Positions 24,351 through 31,115 of a stretch of DNA of 34,983 nucleotides are shown piece by piece. Made by a program: the position numbers and the translations under genes. The notes below the pieces were generated by a model. That model had not been told where the DNA came from. It made no database searches and worked only from the letters and a program-made list of their open reading frames with translations. The stretch is from a virus. Numbering within the stretch: the stretch's first letter is position 1; every line of letters begins with the position of its first letter. Where the stretch lies: positions 1 through 34,983 of the IMG/VR virus record IMGVR_UViG_3300042691_032367. One strand, written 5' to 3'.

Positions 24351-25201
24351 TAAGTTCCCCACTCATTTTTAAACAAAGGCACCTGCAAGCGATCTGAATA
24401 GCGTAGACCATTTTTCATTGCCAGTTCCGCTACACGGCGATTATTTAATGTATAAACACTTTCTACTCCACCCACTGGCATCAAATATACAGGACCAGTA
24501 AAGCCTTCTGCACGATAAATGTCTACAGTTTCTAAGGCTTCTTCGGCGTCGTCTTCTGTGGCTACTACAAATTTTAGATAGGCGTAGCCTACTTCTTGAT
24601 ATTCGCATACAACATCAGGTCGAATAGCTACAGATCTTTCTTCGCCGCTGCAACTTAATTTCGCACTAACAGAAAACGTTAATCTAGTGTAACCTCTTTT
24701 TTCAATACCCCAATCTAATAGATATTTTTTAAATTCGGGTGTAAGATTTTGAGTACCATTAGTTTCAAAAGTAATTTCTTTTAAACCTTCCATCTTAGGA
24801 TGATTTAAAAGTTCCGGATAGATATTTTGCCATTTTAACAAAGGCTCCCCTCCAGTAATAACTAAATGTTCATCTTCCCATTTACCGTATGGTAGAATCT
24901 TCATTATGTTTTCTGCGATCTCGTCCGGGCTATAAAAAGGACTCAGATGTTTAAAAGCTGGATGCCACGAAGCATAGCTATCACAGCCTGTTGATACTAG
25001 AGGTAACTCTTCATAAGTTTTATACAGATGTACATTGTTAGCAATAGGATCAACTTCAGTAGTTGATTCTCCTTTAGGCATGCCAAACCCGGCACACTTA
25101 AAATTGCAACCAAATGTTCTCATAAACACTGAAGGAACGCCCATAAAACGTCCTTCTCCCTGTATGCTGTAAAACAGCTCTGCTAATTTAATTTTTTCCA
25201 T
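24350..25201 (-). CDS. queE: 7-carboxy-7-deazaguanine synthase (QueE), phage type
   Basis: QueE turns 6-carboxytetrahydropterin into 7-carboxy-7-deazaguanine, the third step from GTP to preQ0. The 283-residue protein has the QueE opening 'LAELFYSIQGEGRFMGVPSV' and the SAM-binding 'VITGGEPLLKWQ' near 114-124. It also has 'FETNGTQ' and 'FSVSAKLSCSGE'. The cluster motif is not the usual CxxxCxxC: Cys32 and Cys36 are present in 'GCNFKCAGFGMP', but position 39 is Phe. The next cysteine is Cys73 in 'STGCDSYASWHP'. I recall this GFGMP variant from phage QueE proteins, so the gene is probably functional with a displaced third ligand. With FolE, QueD and the DpdA-like gene in this window it forms a DNA 7-deazaguanine pathway. 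Confidence 0.92.
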   Translation of the reverse strand: MEKIKLAELFYSIQGEGRFMGVPSVFMRTFGCNFKCAGFGMPKGESTTEVDPIANNVHLYKTYEELPLVSTGCDSYASWHPAFKHLSPFYSPDEIAENIMKILPYGKWEDEHLVITGGEPLLKWQNIYPELLNHPKMEGLKEITFETNGTQNLTPEFKKYLLDWGIEKRGYTRLTFSVSAKLSCSGEERSVAIRPDVVCEYQEVGYAYLKFVVATEDDAEEALETVDIYRAEGFTGPVYLMPVGGVESVYTLNNRRVAELAMKNGLRYSDRLQVPLFKNEWGT

Positions 25202-25207
25202 ATTTTA

Positions 25208-25372
25208 TTATACACTCTTTTTTCGTAGTTGCCAAGAGCCATCACCTAGATCGAGCCATTCTAGAGTATCACCTTCTTTCCAATCTGCTTCTTTTAACAG
25301 GTCGGGAGGAAATGTTAAAATACTATCTCCGGTTTCGGGATCTTCTTCAACTGTCAATGTCCAACTTTTCAA
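25208..25372 (-). CDS. AbrB-like small protein, 54 aa
   Basis: This gene is too short for many gene callers. The start is TTG 25372, preceded by 'AGGAG' with six bases of spacing inside the end of the dCMP deaminase gene (26-base overlap). The product begins 'MKSWTLTVEEDPETGDSILT' and continues with 'FPPDLLKEADWKEGDTLEW' and 'DGSWQLRKK'. The pattern of two strands, 'PxxLLxEAxWxxGDxLEW' and a final strand fits the swapped-hairpin AbrB/SpoVT DNA-binding fold. I recall near-matching small proteins in cyanophages. It may be a transcription regulator, but DNA binding is not shown. It ends six bases before queE. Confidence 0.8.
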   Translation of the reverse strand: MKSWTLTVEEDPETGDSILTFPPDLLKEADWKEGDTLEWLDLGDGSWQLRKKSV

Positions 25373-25865
25373 CGTTAACTCCTGATTTGGTTAAAAAATT
25401 TATTCCAGTATCGTCTCTGTAATTTTCTTTAAAATATACATTTTTAATACCGGATTGATATATCAATTTAGCACAATCTAAACACGGACTATGTGTAACA
25501 AATAAATCTGCGTTAAGTCCTGATTCGTTACTGCGAGCTAATTTTGCGATAGCGTTTGACTCTGCGTGTAGTACTTCTGATTTTGTTTTTAAGCCATATC
25601 TGTATTCTTCTTCCGCATCCTCGTTCCATTCAGTATACGGATACATAGCTTCAAACTCTTCTGGACTTACCCAGCCACCTGCGCCGGAATCATATACTTT
25701 GTCTTCGCAGTTGTTATCCCAACCAGCCGGCATACCGTTGTAGCCGATAGAGATAATTCTATCATCCTTGACTACAATAGCACCAACGTGTAAGCGACGA
25801 GCATGACTAAGTGCTGAGAAGATTTCTGCCGTTCTCATAAAGGCGCTTTTCAGTTTCTGTTTCAT
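25347..25865 (-). CDS. dCMP deaminase
   Basis: The enzyme deaminates dCMP to dUMP, feeding dTMP synthesis and setting the dCTP/dTTP ratio, and acts in the cytoplasm. The 172-residue protein has the zinc signature 'HAESNAIAKLA' (His100, Glu102) and 'SPCLDCAKL' (Cys128, Cys131). The fold opening 'RRLHVGAIVVKDDRIISIGY' is followed by 'NGMPAGWDNNCED'. A ~40-residue insertion with Cys53 before the HAE motif is typical of phage dCMP deaminases, which use it for a second zinc or for allosteric control. ATG 25865 is preferred over the internal Met10 because the N-terminal helix 'KSAFMRTAEIFSALSHARRL' is a family feature. It overlaps a membrane-protein gene upstream by 59 bases. Confidence 0.92.
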   Translation of the reverse strand: MKQKLKSAFMRTAEIFSALSHARRLHVGAIVVKDDRIISIGYNGMPAGWDNNCEDKVYDSGAGGWVSPEEFEAMYPYTEWNEDAEEEYRYGLKTKSEVLHAESNAIAKLARSNESGLNADLFVTHSPCLDCAKLIYQSGIKNVYFKENYRDDTGINFLTKSGVNVEKLDIDS

Positions 25866-26028
25866 TTTTTCTTCGATTTCTACATTCTTCTTTTACCCTA
25901 GGTGGGATATCTGGATGCCATTCTGCCATACCACAATCATATATCTTATATTCTGGTATTTCTACATTAGAGAGAAGAATCACCCATAATACACTAGCCA
26001 CTATAAAACCAATGATGTACTTTCTCAT
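25807..26028 (-). CDS. Small single-span membrane protein, 73 aa
   Basis: Residues 4-21 ('YIIGFIVASVLWVILLS') form one hydrophobic span after a short basic N-terminus, then a charged tail with 'YDCGMAEWHPDIPPRVKEEC', which I recognise from small proteins in marine T4-like phages. The tail has two cysteines and ends very charged. It may be an inner-membrane protein with the tail inside or outside; topology is not settled. It overlaps the dCMP deaminase gene by 59 bases, an unusually long overlap, yet both reading frames look conserved. No clear ribosome site precedes the ATG. The role is unknown. Confidence 0.65.
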   Translation of the reverse strand: MRKYIIGFIVASVLWVILLSNVEIPEYKIYDCGMAEWHPDIPPRVKEECRNRRKNETETEKRLYENGRNLLST

Positions 26029-26046
26029 TGAGCGTTTTTCAAAGAA

Positions 26047-26250
26047 TCAGATATTGAAATGTTTATCCAACACTTCAAGTTTATCCATATATTCGGCAAT
26101 GATAGCCATTTCTTTTTCAATAGCACTCATTAAATCAGTATGATCGTGAATGGCCATAGGGTTACCTAACATAATATCTACATTCATTTTATGTTTTAAA
26201 ACGTGTGCTGAAAAATGCGCTCTTAGCGCATCAAGAATTTCTTTTCTCAT
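26047..26250 (-). CDS. Conserved small phage protein, 67 aa
   Basis: The start is ATG 26250, in an ATGA overlap with the HIT gene and seven bases after 'AGGA'; the nearby ATG 26256 is too close to that site. The protein is mostly helical: 'MRKEILDALRAHFSAHVLKH', then 'NVDIMLGNPMAIHDHTDLM', then a charged helix 'IEKEMAIIAEYMDKLEVL'. The pattern is one I recall as common in cyanophages near nucleotide genes, with no known role. His residues at several points could bind metal, but there is no standard motif. Confidence 0.75.
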   Translation of the reverse strand: MRKEILDALRAHFSAHVLKHKMNVDIMLGNPMAIHDHTDLMSAIEKEMAIIAEYMDKLEVLDKHFNI

Positions 26251-26636
26251 TTCCATTTCCTATAATTGCCCCGTTCTGGTATGACGTGTCTCACGCCTCC
26301 AGTAGGGTCTTCCATATCACCACTACGTCTCGGAATGAGATGTACGTGGGGCCAACCTACGGTTTGTCCTGCTGACTTTCCGTAATTAAAACCGATGTTA
26401 AAACCGTCACACTGTCCTTCTTCAACCATACGTATACCGTCACGCACAGCATCTTCAAATGCATCCATTAGTACAGATACTGTGTTATATTTAGGTACAA
26501 ATAACAGATGCCCTTCTGTAACCGGATATTTGTCTGCAAATACTTTTACGTGATAGTCCTCGTCTACAAGATTATCCCAAGGTGCTTGACTATCCTCTAT
26601 AGACTCAGCTTGATCATTCATTATTTTTTCATTCAT
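26247..26636 (-). CDS. HIT-family nucleotide hydrolase or transferase
   Basis: I chose ATG 26636, which overlaps the upstream stop as ATGA; a TTG further up is rejected. The 129-residue protein has the HIT hallmark 'NYGKSAGQTVGWPHVHLIPR'. The nucleophile His97 and the following His99 are in place, but the first His of the HxHxH triad is Trp95. HIT proteins cleave nucleoside phosphoramidates or dinucleoside polyphosphates. A conserved C-terminal 'GDMEDPTGGVRHVIP' is typical of marine-phage members. A role in nucleotide clean-up beside the phosphoribosyltransferase is likely but not shown. Confidence 0.85.
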   Translation of the reverse strand: MNEKIMNDQAESIEDSQAPWDNLVDEDYHVKVFADKYPVTEGHLLFVPKYNTVSVLMDAFEDAVRDGIRMVEEGQCDGFNIGFNYGKSAGQTVGWPHVHLIPRRSGDMEDPTGGVRHVIPERGNYRKWK

Positions 26637-27220
26637 TTTGCCCACCAATCTTCCCAAGGGAAATCAACCCAAACATCGTTTTCTGCTTTGTTGATTTCTT
26701 TTCCAACAAAATCCATTTTAACTTCGCACTTACTAGCTAGATTATCAACTAATACTGCAAATTTTACATTATTGTTCCAAACGTGTTCCCAGTCAGGATC
26801 GTTAGGCAAACAGCCACTCGGCCAATCATTAATTATCCAATTAAAAGTAGCACCGGTGTCGTTGATGTCGTCAACAATAAGAATATTCTTAAAGTTTTCA
26901 CCTTGTTCTAAAAGTGAACCAGCTGCATCTAATACAGCCCCTATATCGTTTTCGTCGGTTACGAATATTTCTTTTTTAGGATAACCTAAAGCATCTTCGG
27001 CCATCCATAAATTACTTTCTCCGCCCTGACCATCTCGTAGGCTTACTCCTAAGGCATACATCGGAACATTGAGATAATGACTGATCATTACAGCAGGAAT
27101 CAGCCCACCTCTTGTTAATCCTACAATGTAATCAGGACGCCAGCTGCTGATCACAATATCTCTACATATCTTGCTAACAAGACCGTTAAGTTCTTGTTGT
27201 TGAAATATGAGCTTGTTCAT
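26633..27220 (-). CDS. Type I phosphoribosyltransferase
   Basis: The protein has 195 residues. The PRPP-binding loop is 'ILIVDDINDTGATF' (about 113-126), with the two acidic residues at 117-118. The pyrophosphate loop region is 'YIVGLTRGGLIPAVM' (31-45). This is the layout of purine and xanthine/hypoxanthine salvage transferases, which join a free base to PRPP. An insert at about 62-110 ('RDGQGGESNLWMAEDALGYP') is longer than in bacterial enzymes. The start has 'AAAGGAAAG' upstream. The base cannot be predicted; given the deazaguanine genes, a modified purine is possible but speculative. It is followed in ATGA overlap by the HIT gene. Confidence 0.85.
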   Translation of the reverse strand: MNKLIFQQQELNGLVSKICRDIVISSWRPDYIVGLTRGGLIPAVMISHYLNVPMYALGVSLRDGQGGESNLWMAEDALGYPKKEIFVTDENDIGAVLDAAGSLLEQGENFKNILIVDDINDTGATFNWIINDWPSGCLPNDPDWEHVWNNNVKFAVLVDNLASKCEVKMDFVGKEINKAENDVWVDFPWEDWWAK

Positions 27221-27662
27221 ATCTTTCCTTTAAATATTGTTCGTGTTGAATCCATTTGTTATTAACTAAGAATCCCCAATCACGTTTGTGAGGACCGGGC
27301 ATAAACAACGTCCACGCTGTTACGCCAGGCTTAAGCTCAATACGATGATAAGAGTTAGGGCTACATATACGAAAATGGCCGGGTCCTCTCCATTTACGTA
27401 TTTCACAAGATTTATTGCCCTGTTCGTCAAACTGCGGAACCCATTCATAATAACCACCTTTCAAAATCAATGTAGCATAGGGCCAAGGATGATCGTGAAC
27501 GTCATCCGGATCTCCTTTTAAGAACTTGTGTAAAAATACATTAAATGGAAAACGGTTACGCTCTTTTAAAAAGAGATAATACCGTTCGAGATACGGTTCA
27601 TTGTGTACGCGATCAAAAATAATACGCTTACGACCTAATCGTTCAAGTAGCTTCAACAACAT
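27186..27662 (-). CDS. Cupin-like protein
   Basis: The protein has 158 residues. A central 'DVHDHPWPYATLILKGGYYE' and a later 'SYHRIELKPGVTAWTLFMPG' match the two halves of a cupin barrel, with His residues that could bind one metal ion. The C-terminal 'RDWGFLVNNKWIQHEQYLKE' is a conserved phage ending that I recall. Cupins include dioxygenases, epimerases and binding proteins, so the reaction is open. The gene overlaps the DNA glycosylase gene by 20 bases and the phosphoribosyltransferase gene by 35 bases, so the three are co-translated. Confidence 0.75.
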   Translation of the reverse strand: MLLKLLERLGRKRIIFDRVHNEPYLERYYLFLKERNRFPFNVFLHKFLKGDPDDVHDHPWPYATLILKGGYYEWVPQFDEQGNKSCEIRKWRGPGHFRICSPNSYHRIELKPGVTAWTLFMPGPHKRDWGFLVNNKWIQHEQYLKERYEQAHISTTRT

Positions 27663-28080
27663 TAAAAATTTCCTCTTCGAGATATCTTTTTAGTTCTTTG
27701 TCTGTAGGTTGCACAGAATAATTTTGTTTAAAAAAGATTTCGTAGCTATCGCTTCCGTATTTGCCGATACCATACAACAGTTTAGCATCATTTCCATCCC
27801 AAAGCAAGAAATCAGCAGTCATTCTTTTAAGTCTTTGAAAACGTACATTGTACATACCTAACGGCCAAATTACTTCCTTGACCTCGTCGATAGTAGAGAA
27901 CAAAAATTTATTAGGAGTGGGCCAACGATTGAGAAATATAGGCAGTACATACTTCACTGCCTTTCTTCCAGTTTGATTTAGCATAATGACAGCGACCATA
28001 TGCTGCCAAGCACGAACAGTTCGATCGTTAGAAGGTAACTGTTGTTGTACCATTAATTCATCTAATAACGGTTTAATCAT
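27643..28080 (-). CDS. MBD4-like HhH-GPD DNA glycosylase
   Basis: The 145-residue protein covers a minimal HhH-GPD fold. It has 'VAVIMLNQTGRKAVKYVLPI' (helix with the QT motif of EndoIII-like enzymes), then 'LGMYNVRFQRLKRMTADFL'. The helix-hairpin-helix is 'LYGIGKYGSDSYEIFFK', with Asp111 in the catalytic position. This segment closely matches the catalytic site of MBD4, which also reads GIGKYGxDSYxIF. The Lys of bifunctional EndoIII is replaced by Tyr, so a monofunctional glycosylase acting on mispaired T or U is expected. No C-terminal Fe-S cysteines are present. Confidence 0.8.
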   Translation of the reverse strand: MIKPLLDELMVQQQLPSNDRTVRAWQHMVAVIMLNQTGRKAVKYVLPIFLNRWPTPNKFLFSTIDEVKEVIWPLGMYNVRFQRLKRMTADFLLWDGNDAKLLYGIGKYGSDSYEIFFKQNYSVQPTDKELKRYLEEEIFNVVEAT

Positions 28081-28294
28081 GTGTGCCTTCTAACCAGCGA
28101 TCTACCATTTCTTCTGCTTCCTGTTGACTTACTGCTAATACAGAGAACCAAGCATATTCTTGATTGGCTTTTATGTCAAAAGGAACAGGCCCCCTAGTGA
28201 AAGATAAAGGGTCGTCAAGAGATCTCTGAACTTGAAAAGTTTTAAGATTTCTAACTCTTTGTATAAAAGAACTGGCTAATTCTGCACTATTCAT
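28073..28294 (-). CDS. Hypothetical protein, 73 aa
   Basis: It has 'FIQRVRNLKTFQVQRSLDDP' then 'AWFSVLAVSQQEAEEMVDRW', a small alpha/beta protein with a C-terminal helix. The second half resembles the strand-helix ends of small phage proteins with the pattern 'xxxSVxAxSxxEAxxxVxxW', but I cannot name a family. It overlaps the DNA glycosylase gene by 8 bases. No catalytic or metal-binding motif is seen. The position right after the CDGSH-like gene suggests shared transcription from the folE side. Confidence 0.65.
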   Translation of the reverse strand: MNSAELASSFIQRVRNLKTFQVQRSLDDPLSFTRGPVPFDIKANQEYAWFSVLAVSQQEAEEMVDRWLEGTHD

Positions 28295-28303
28295 TATAGT
28301 CTT

Positions 28304-28468
28304 TTATTTTTGTTCTGCTTCTTGATCTTTACGAAACTGTTCTTCTAGCCAGAGTCTTTTTTGATGTTGATACATATCTTCTGACAGACTGTGCCATCCG
28401 ATACAATCTCCTGTAGGACTACGACCACAGCCACAGGTTCCTTTTTTTAGTTCAGTTTGTTGATTCAT
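28304..28468 (-). CDS. CDGSH-like small Fe-S protein, 54 aa
   Basis: This gene was found by reading the 182-base gap after folE. ATG 28468 has 'AAGGA' five bases upstream. The product has 'GTCGCGRSPTGDCIGWHSLS' at residues 10-29, with Cys12, Cys14, Cys22 and His26. Three Cys and one His in this spacing closely follow the CDGSH iron-sulfur motif (C-x-C...C-D-G-x-H), with CIGWH in place of CDGSH. The rest is a charged amphipathic helix. CDGSH domains hold a 2Fe-2S cluster used in redox or cluster transfer. Here it could serve the Fe-S-dependent radical SAM enzymes or QueE, which is inference. Confidence 0.75.
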   Translation of the reverse strand: MNQQTELKKGTCGCGRSPTGDCIGWHSLSEDMYQHQKRLWLEEQFRKDQEAEQK

Positions 28469-28476
28469 AATTTTCC

Positions 28477-29313
28477 TTATCTAGGGGCAAAGTCTTGTTG
28501 TAATTTGATATTATCAAAGAATTCCTTCTTTGTACTTTGGTCATCTTTGAAAGCACCTTTTAGCACAGTAGTCTGTGTTAAACTTGAATGTGCCATAATA
28601 CCGCGATTCTCGCAGCATCCGTGTACTGCTTGAATATAAACACCTACATCCTTGGCACCTGTAGCTCGCATGATTTCTCGGGCAATGTCGTTCGCCAACT
28701 CTTCTTGAAGCGTGCCGCGCCGGGCACACCACTGTGCGATACGAGTGTATTTAGAAAGGCCGATGAGTTTTTCTGCGGCAATGATGCCGATATATGCCAC
28801 GCCACTAACGGGCTGGTGATGATGACTACACATACTGCGTAGCTCGCTACGGACAACCAACATACCTTCGTAACGGTCCTCTGTATCATTTGGAAACGCT
28901 GTAGCGTCTGGTGCTGGTTCATATCTTCCTGCCATTATTTCATTAAAGTACATTTTAGCAAGACGTCTTGCTGTACCTTTGCTGTTAGGATCAGTTTCTC
29001 GATCAATAAGCAATCTATCTAGAACTGTTTCAAATGCTTCTGCGGCTTCGTCAATAAGTTTCTCTTTATCGCCTTCGTGTAAGAAGTCGCTGATGTTATC
29101 GCCTGCCCAAAAACGTTTACCTTCACGTTTCATTTTAAAGCGAAGATGATCGCCAAGATATGCTTCTTCGTAGCCCTTGTCACTCATCATTTCCCCAGCT
29201 TTAACATAAACTTTTTGGGGAAGTGGAACATACTGATCTTTAAATTCGTCTTTTACGAATTCTGTGTTTATATTTTCATTTAATACAGGATCTGGTTTAA
29301 ATTTGTTTGTCAA
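28477..29313 (-). CDS. folE: GTP cyclohydrolase I
   Basis: FolE converts GTP to 7,8-dihydroneopterin triphosphate, the first step to folate and to 7-deazaguanines. The start is TTG 29313, with 'GGAG' eight bases upstream. The 278-residue protein has the zinc and active-site motifs 'RSMCSHHHQPVSGVAYIG' (Cys162, His165) and 'AVHGCCENRGIMAHS' (Cys233). The core starts at about residue 85. The N-terminal ~80-residue extension is longer than in E. coli FolE; its role is unknown. With queE, queD and the DpdA-like gene it supplies the deazaguanine route. It lies 35 bases from the GT-B gene. Confidence 0.93.
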   Translation of the reverse strand: MTNKFKPDPVLNENINTEFVKDEFKDQYVPLPQKVYVKAGEMMSDKGYEEAYLGDHLRFKMKREGKRFWAGDNISDFLHEGDKEKLIDEAAEAFETVLDRLLIDRETDPNSKGTARRLAKMYFNEIMAGRYEPAPDATAFPNDTEDRYEGMLVVRSELRSMCSHHHQPVSGVAYIGIIAAEKLIGLSKYTRIAQWCARRGTLQEELANDIAREIMRATGAKDVGVYIQAVHGCCENRGIMAHSSLTQTTVLKGAFKDDQSTKKEFFDNIKLQQDFAPR

Positions 29314-29348
29314 TTATAATTCTCCGAGTTATAGTCGTGGATGACATT

Positions 29349-30449
29349 TTATTTTAACATCTCTAGCAGTTTATTACAACTAAAGAAGTTTTGTGTTAAC
29401 GCATCTGCTTGTTTATTTAGGCTAGGTAAAAACTGTCTGTAATTTTCCATGTACTCAATAATCTGCGCCACAATGTAGTGTCTATTTGTTTTATAAGATT
29501 CAAATGATTCCGTCCATTCGCTAGGATATTTGAAATCATCTAACGCCATTTCACTGTAGCTCAAACGATCCGGAACCATAGGAATAGCATCTACTAATGC
29601 ACCTTCATACCAACTGATACCTAGTGTTTCTTGTAAGTTAGCACTAAACACTAACTTAGCCTCGCCTAGTAAATTATGATATTCGTTTTTCGATAGCGGA
29701 TACTCTTGACACACCTTAAAATCATATTGAGGAAGTTGTTGACGCAGATCTTCAAAAATAGGCAGTTGTTTTTCCGGAGCCATTCGATGCGGAAACAATA
29801 TGAGATCACGCTTAGGCATATTTTTGTACATTAATAGAGTGTCTTGCATATACTCCATTGGCCAGCCTGATCTTATTATACCAGAATATTCCCCTCTAAG
29901 AGCTTCTTGTATCTGTTCTTCAATCCAAGGATTTTCAAACATTTCGTCATTAAGAAGATTACGCATAAACATCTCAATGTGAAAGTCTGTGGCAAAATAA
30001 TTATGGTCAATAGCGTGAAAGAAACTCTTTTCAGCATTTCTTACCCAAGGCTTGTTCCCGATAAGTCTACCTAAAAAGTCTTGAGGATCATAGCTGCCGG
30101 CATGCCAAAGTGCATGAATGGTTACAGGAATCTGTAACAGTTCACTCATATACTTTAGATTTATGATACCCGGGTGCCAAGCATCAGTAAAAATAAAGTG
30201 ATCGCCGGCATGAACGGCTCCGTTACAAAATAAACGGCCCATCTGTTCAACTTGGCTAGACTTATAGATATTAGTGCCGCCAAAATTAAGAAAGGCGCCA
30301 GGAGTAGTGGCACTAGGAATATCCGTAGGGCCAGCAATAATTTGAACATCGTGTCCTCTCTTTCGTAGTAACGCAGGCAAGTGGGTTTTCCACTCGCCTG
30401 TGTATCGTGTTTCTACTGCTTCTAGATCAACGAGAAAAATTCTGGCCAT
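29349..30449 (-). CDS. GT-B (GT4-like) glycosyltransferase
   Basis: The protein has 366 residues. The N-terminal Rossmann-like half opens 'YTGEWKTHLPALLRKRGHDV', typical of GT-B acceptor domains. The C-terminal half has 'LILFPHRMAPEKQLPIFEDL', 'EYHNLLGEAKLVFSANLQET' and 'LGISWYEGALVDAIPMVPD', which match the donor-site pattern of GT4 enzymes (E-x7-E replaced by a similar 'ETLGISWYEGA'). It lies in the DNA-modification half of the window between folE and queD, not with the glycan block. A role in decorating phage DNA is therefore possible, but acting on a sugar polymer is equally possible. Confidence 0.8.
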   Translation of the reverse strand: MARIFLVDLEAVETRYTGEWKTHLPALLRKRGHDVQIIAGPTDIPSATTPGAFLNFGGTNIYKSSQVEQMGRLFCNGAVHAGDHFIFTDAWHPGIINLKYMSELLQIPVTIHALWHAGSYDPQDFLGRLIGNKPWVRNAEKSFFHAIDHNYFATDFHIEMFMRNLLNDEMFENPWIEEQIQEALRGEYSGIIRSGWPMEYMQDTLLMYKNMPKRDLILFPHRMAPEKQLPIFEDLRQQLPQYDFKVCQEYPLSKNEYHNLLGEAKLVFSANLQETLGISWYEGALVDAIPMVPDRLSYSEMALDDFKYPSEWTESFESYKTNRHYIVAQIIEYMENYRQFLPSLNKQADALTQNFFSCNKLLEMLK

Positions 30450-30699
30450 ATGGTCTGCGGTTTTGTCCGCGATCTCCGTTGTTGTCCCAGCGAGGCTTAT
30501 TGCCTTGATATGGTCTGCGTGGACGCCTACTATTTAAGTAAGCCTGATAGTTTGCAGAATCTTTGCGATAAAGATCTGCAGGATTAAAATCGCAGAGTTC
30601 AAATCTGCAATAGTCGTGGTAGGCTTCAAGATCCTCCCACACTTTAACGACATCAGGACGGTTAGTGAAATAAGAATAGTCCTTGTAGTTACGAGCCAT
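30427..30699 (-). CDS. Conserved phage protein with basic Arg/Gly-rich tail, 90 aa
   Basis: The N-terminal half carries 'YFTNRPDVVKVWEDLEAYHD' and 'CRFELCDFNPADLYRK', a pattern I remember from marine T4-like phages. The C-terminal half is disordered and rich in Arg, Asn and Gly ('RRPRRPYQGNKPRWDNN'), which suggests nucleic-acid binding. 'AAAAGGAAGAAGC' lies upstream of the start. It overlaps the GT-B gene by 23 bases. No enzymatic motif is seen. Confidence 0.7.
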   Translation of the reverse strand: MARNYKDYSYFTNRPDVVKVWEDLEAYHDYCRFELCDFNPADLYRKDSANYQAYLNSRRPRRPYQGNKPRWDNNGDRGQNRRPYGQNFSR

Positions 30700-30719
30700 T
30701 TTAGCTTCTTCCTTTTAGT

Positions 30720-31115
30720 TTAGTACTTGATAAATGAACCATTTTCTCCGTCTTCGGAGACCTCAATCCAAACCTCACGGTCTGGATACTTTGCATGAAT
30801 CTGAGCATATAAGTCATCGCTCATCATCTCACAACTCTTATAGTCTAGCGACAATACACCTTCGTTGCTAGAATACAGTTTTTCGAGCCATCGCTTGAAT
30901 TGTATAAATTCCACATCTCTGTCATTGTGGGTGACACTAAGATAAACCCTAAAATGAAAAATATGGCGATGGGGATTAGCCAAAAACGAAACATCATATT
31001 CATCTCCTGTTGCTAAGTTTGGATCAGTTGCGGCTGCGGGATATTTGTGAATACCTTCTTTGCGAAAGGTAACCCAAATCATTTTGTTAGGTCGAATGTC
31101 TTGCTTGATAATCAT
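30720..31115 (-). CDS. queD: 6-carboxytetrahydropterin synthase-like (QueD), phage type
   Basis: QueD makes 6-carboxy-5,6,7,8-tetrahydropterin from the FolE product. The 131-residue protein has the T-fold plan. A zinc-type histidine cluster is seen in 'HKYPAAA' (His23) and 'PHRHIFHFRVYLSV' (His49, His51, His54). The helix 'VEFIQFKRWLEKLYSS' is followed by 'LDYKSCEMMSDDLYAQI' and the terminal strand 'VWIEVSEDGENGSFIKY', with its conserved glutamates. I recall this variant, with short spacing between histidines, in phage deazaguanine loci. It overlaps the next gene upstream by ATGA. Assignment as QueD rather than another T-fold enzyme rests on context with folE and queE. Confidence 0.85.
   Translation of the reverse strand: MIIKQDIRPNKMIWVTFRKEGIHKYPAAATDPNLATGDEYDVSFLANPHRHIFHFRVYLSVTHNDRDVEFIQFKRWLEKLYSSNEGVLSLDYKSCEMMSDDLYAQIHAKYPDREVWIEVSEDGENGSFIKY

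Noticed and set aside
28541-28922. Reading frames opposite or out of frame within folE
   Set aside because: They lie inside a clear FolE gene with its zinc motifs, have no ribosome site and show no recognisable domains.
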